A DNA stretch of 5,697 nucleotides, from assembly GCA_022774485.1 (NCBI GenBank), contig JALFLX010000086.1, forward strand, positions 1 to 5,697, in the 5' to 3' direction. The position numbers and the translations under genes were made by a program. Of the stretch, positions 5,569 to 5,697 are shown in pieces; positions within the stretch are counted from its first letter, which is position 1; every line of letters starts with the position of its first letter. A model generated the notes under the pieces. The model was not told the origin of the DNA. It worked only from the letters and a program-made list of their open reading frames with translations, and made no database searches. Source of the stretch: Bacilli bacterium. Its GTDB lineage: Bacteria; Bacillota_I; Bacilli_A; RFN20; CAG-288.

Positions 5569-5697
5569 TCAAATCATTGCTTTAAATTTGGTTGAAACGA
5601 TTTCCATTGTATTTTTCGTTTTCATGAATTTAGGCACATTGATTGAACCAGTGGCTTTGATTGTTAGATGCTTTTTTCCTGGTTGTTTTTTCTTCTC
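5569..5697 (-). CDS. Probable C-terminal tail of a convergent gene, cut by the window edge
   Basis: On the minus strand a frame is open from the right edge to a TGA at 5571-5569, giving 42 residues. They are lysine-rich, starting EKKKQPGKKHLTIKATGSIN and ending with MEIVSTKFKAMI. I do not recognise the family. The beta-strand-like alternation could belong to any soluble or surface protein. Support is limited to the open frame in A+T-rich DNA, the position just past a hairpin region that would suit convergent genes, and the lack of a credible start signal for the competing plus-strand frame. That plus frame is also open from 5501 to the edge and would encode a hydrophobic peptide, but the ATG at 5624 has no ribosome binding site. 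Confidence 0.35.
   Translation of the reverse strand, partial: EKKKQPGKKHLTIKATGSINVPKFMKTKNTMEIVSTKFKAMI

Noticed and set aside
5592..5606. TTGAAACGATTTCCA as a cre or LacI-type operator
   Set aside because: It has the TGAAA...CG look but is one base short between AA and CG, misses several consensus positions on both strands, and lies inside a probable coding tail.
1..5697. CRISPR arrays, tRNA or rRNA genes, riboswitches, toxin-antitoxin or phage-defence modules
   Set aside because: I saw no regularly spaced repeats, tRNA-like folds, rRNA segments, conserved riboswitch cores or defence-type protein motifs; the genes present form an ordinary uronate catabolic locus.

Overview
The window is a compact uronic-acid utilisation locus from a low-G+C Gram-positive bacterium. 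Genus is not determinable by eye; Bacillota of the gut or rumen, possibly Erysipelotrichia-like, is an inference. Supporting signs are strong AAGGAG/GGGGG-type ribosome binding sites, A+T-rich intergenic DNA with TATAAT boxes, a perfect CcpA cre-consensus match, and coding DNA clearly richer in G+C than the spacers. TGG is used for Trp and TGA serves as a stop, so the standard code applies.

Layout from left to right: (1) 1-487, non-coding A+T-rich DNA with a possible decayed transposase fragment at the extreme left and a weak hairpin that could terminate the glycosidase transcript. (2) 488-2398, minus strand, a cytoplasmic glycoside hydrolase family 2 enzyme with a C-terminal DUF4982-like domain, most likely a beta-glucuronidase. 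(3) 2399-2676, a regulatory region with a cre-like site and a pair of TTGCAA boxes. (4) 2677-3456, minus strand, an AraC-family regulator with an N-terminal cupin-like sensor. (5) 3457-3590, a divergent promoter region with a second pair of TTGCAA boxes. (6) 3591-4634 and 4648-5502, plus strand, uxuA (mannonate dehydratase) and an SDR-type uxuB (fructuronate reductase), 13 nt apart. (7) 5503-5697, a hairpin region and then the probable C-terminal tail of a convergent gene that runs off the right edge.

How the genes work together (family knowledge plus inference): the GH2 enzyme would release glucuronate from imported small glucuronides. An isomerase (uxaC), not in this window, would make fructuronate. 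UxuB reduces this to D-mannonate and UxuA dehydrates it to 2-keto-3-deoxygluconate (KDG). The AraC protein lies between the two arms. Both flanking intergenic regions carry two TTGCAAT-type boxes exactly 22 bp apart, the geometry expected for an AraC-family activator, so it probably controls both arms and itself. The cre site suggests added carbon catabolite repression of the glycosidase.

I see no CRISPR array, tRNA, rRNA, intact mobile element or wholly new system. The most interesting content is the shared regulatory code and the substrate question for the GH2 enzyme.
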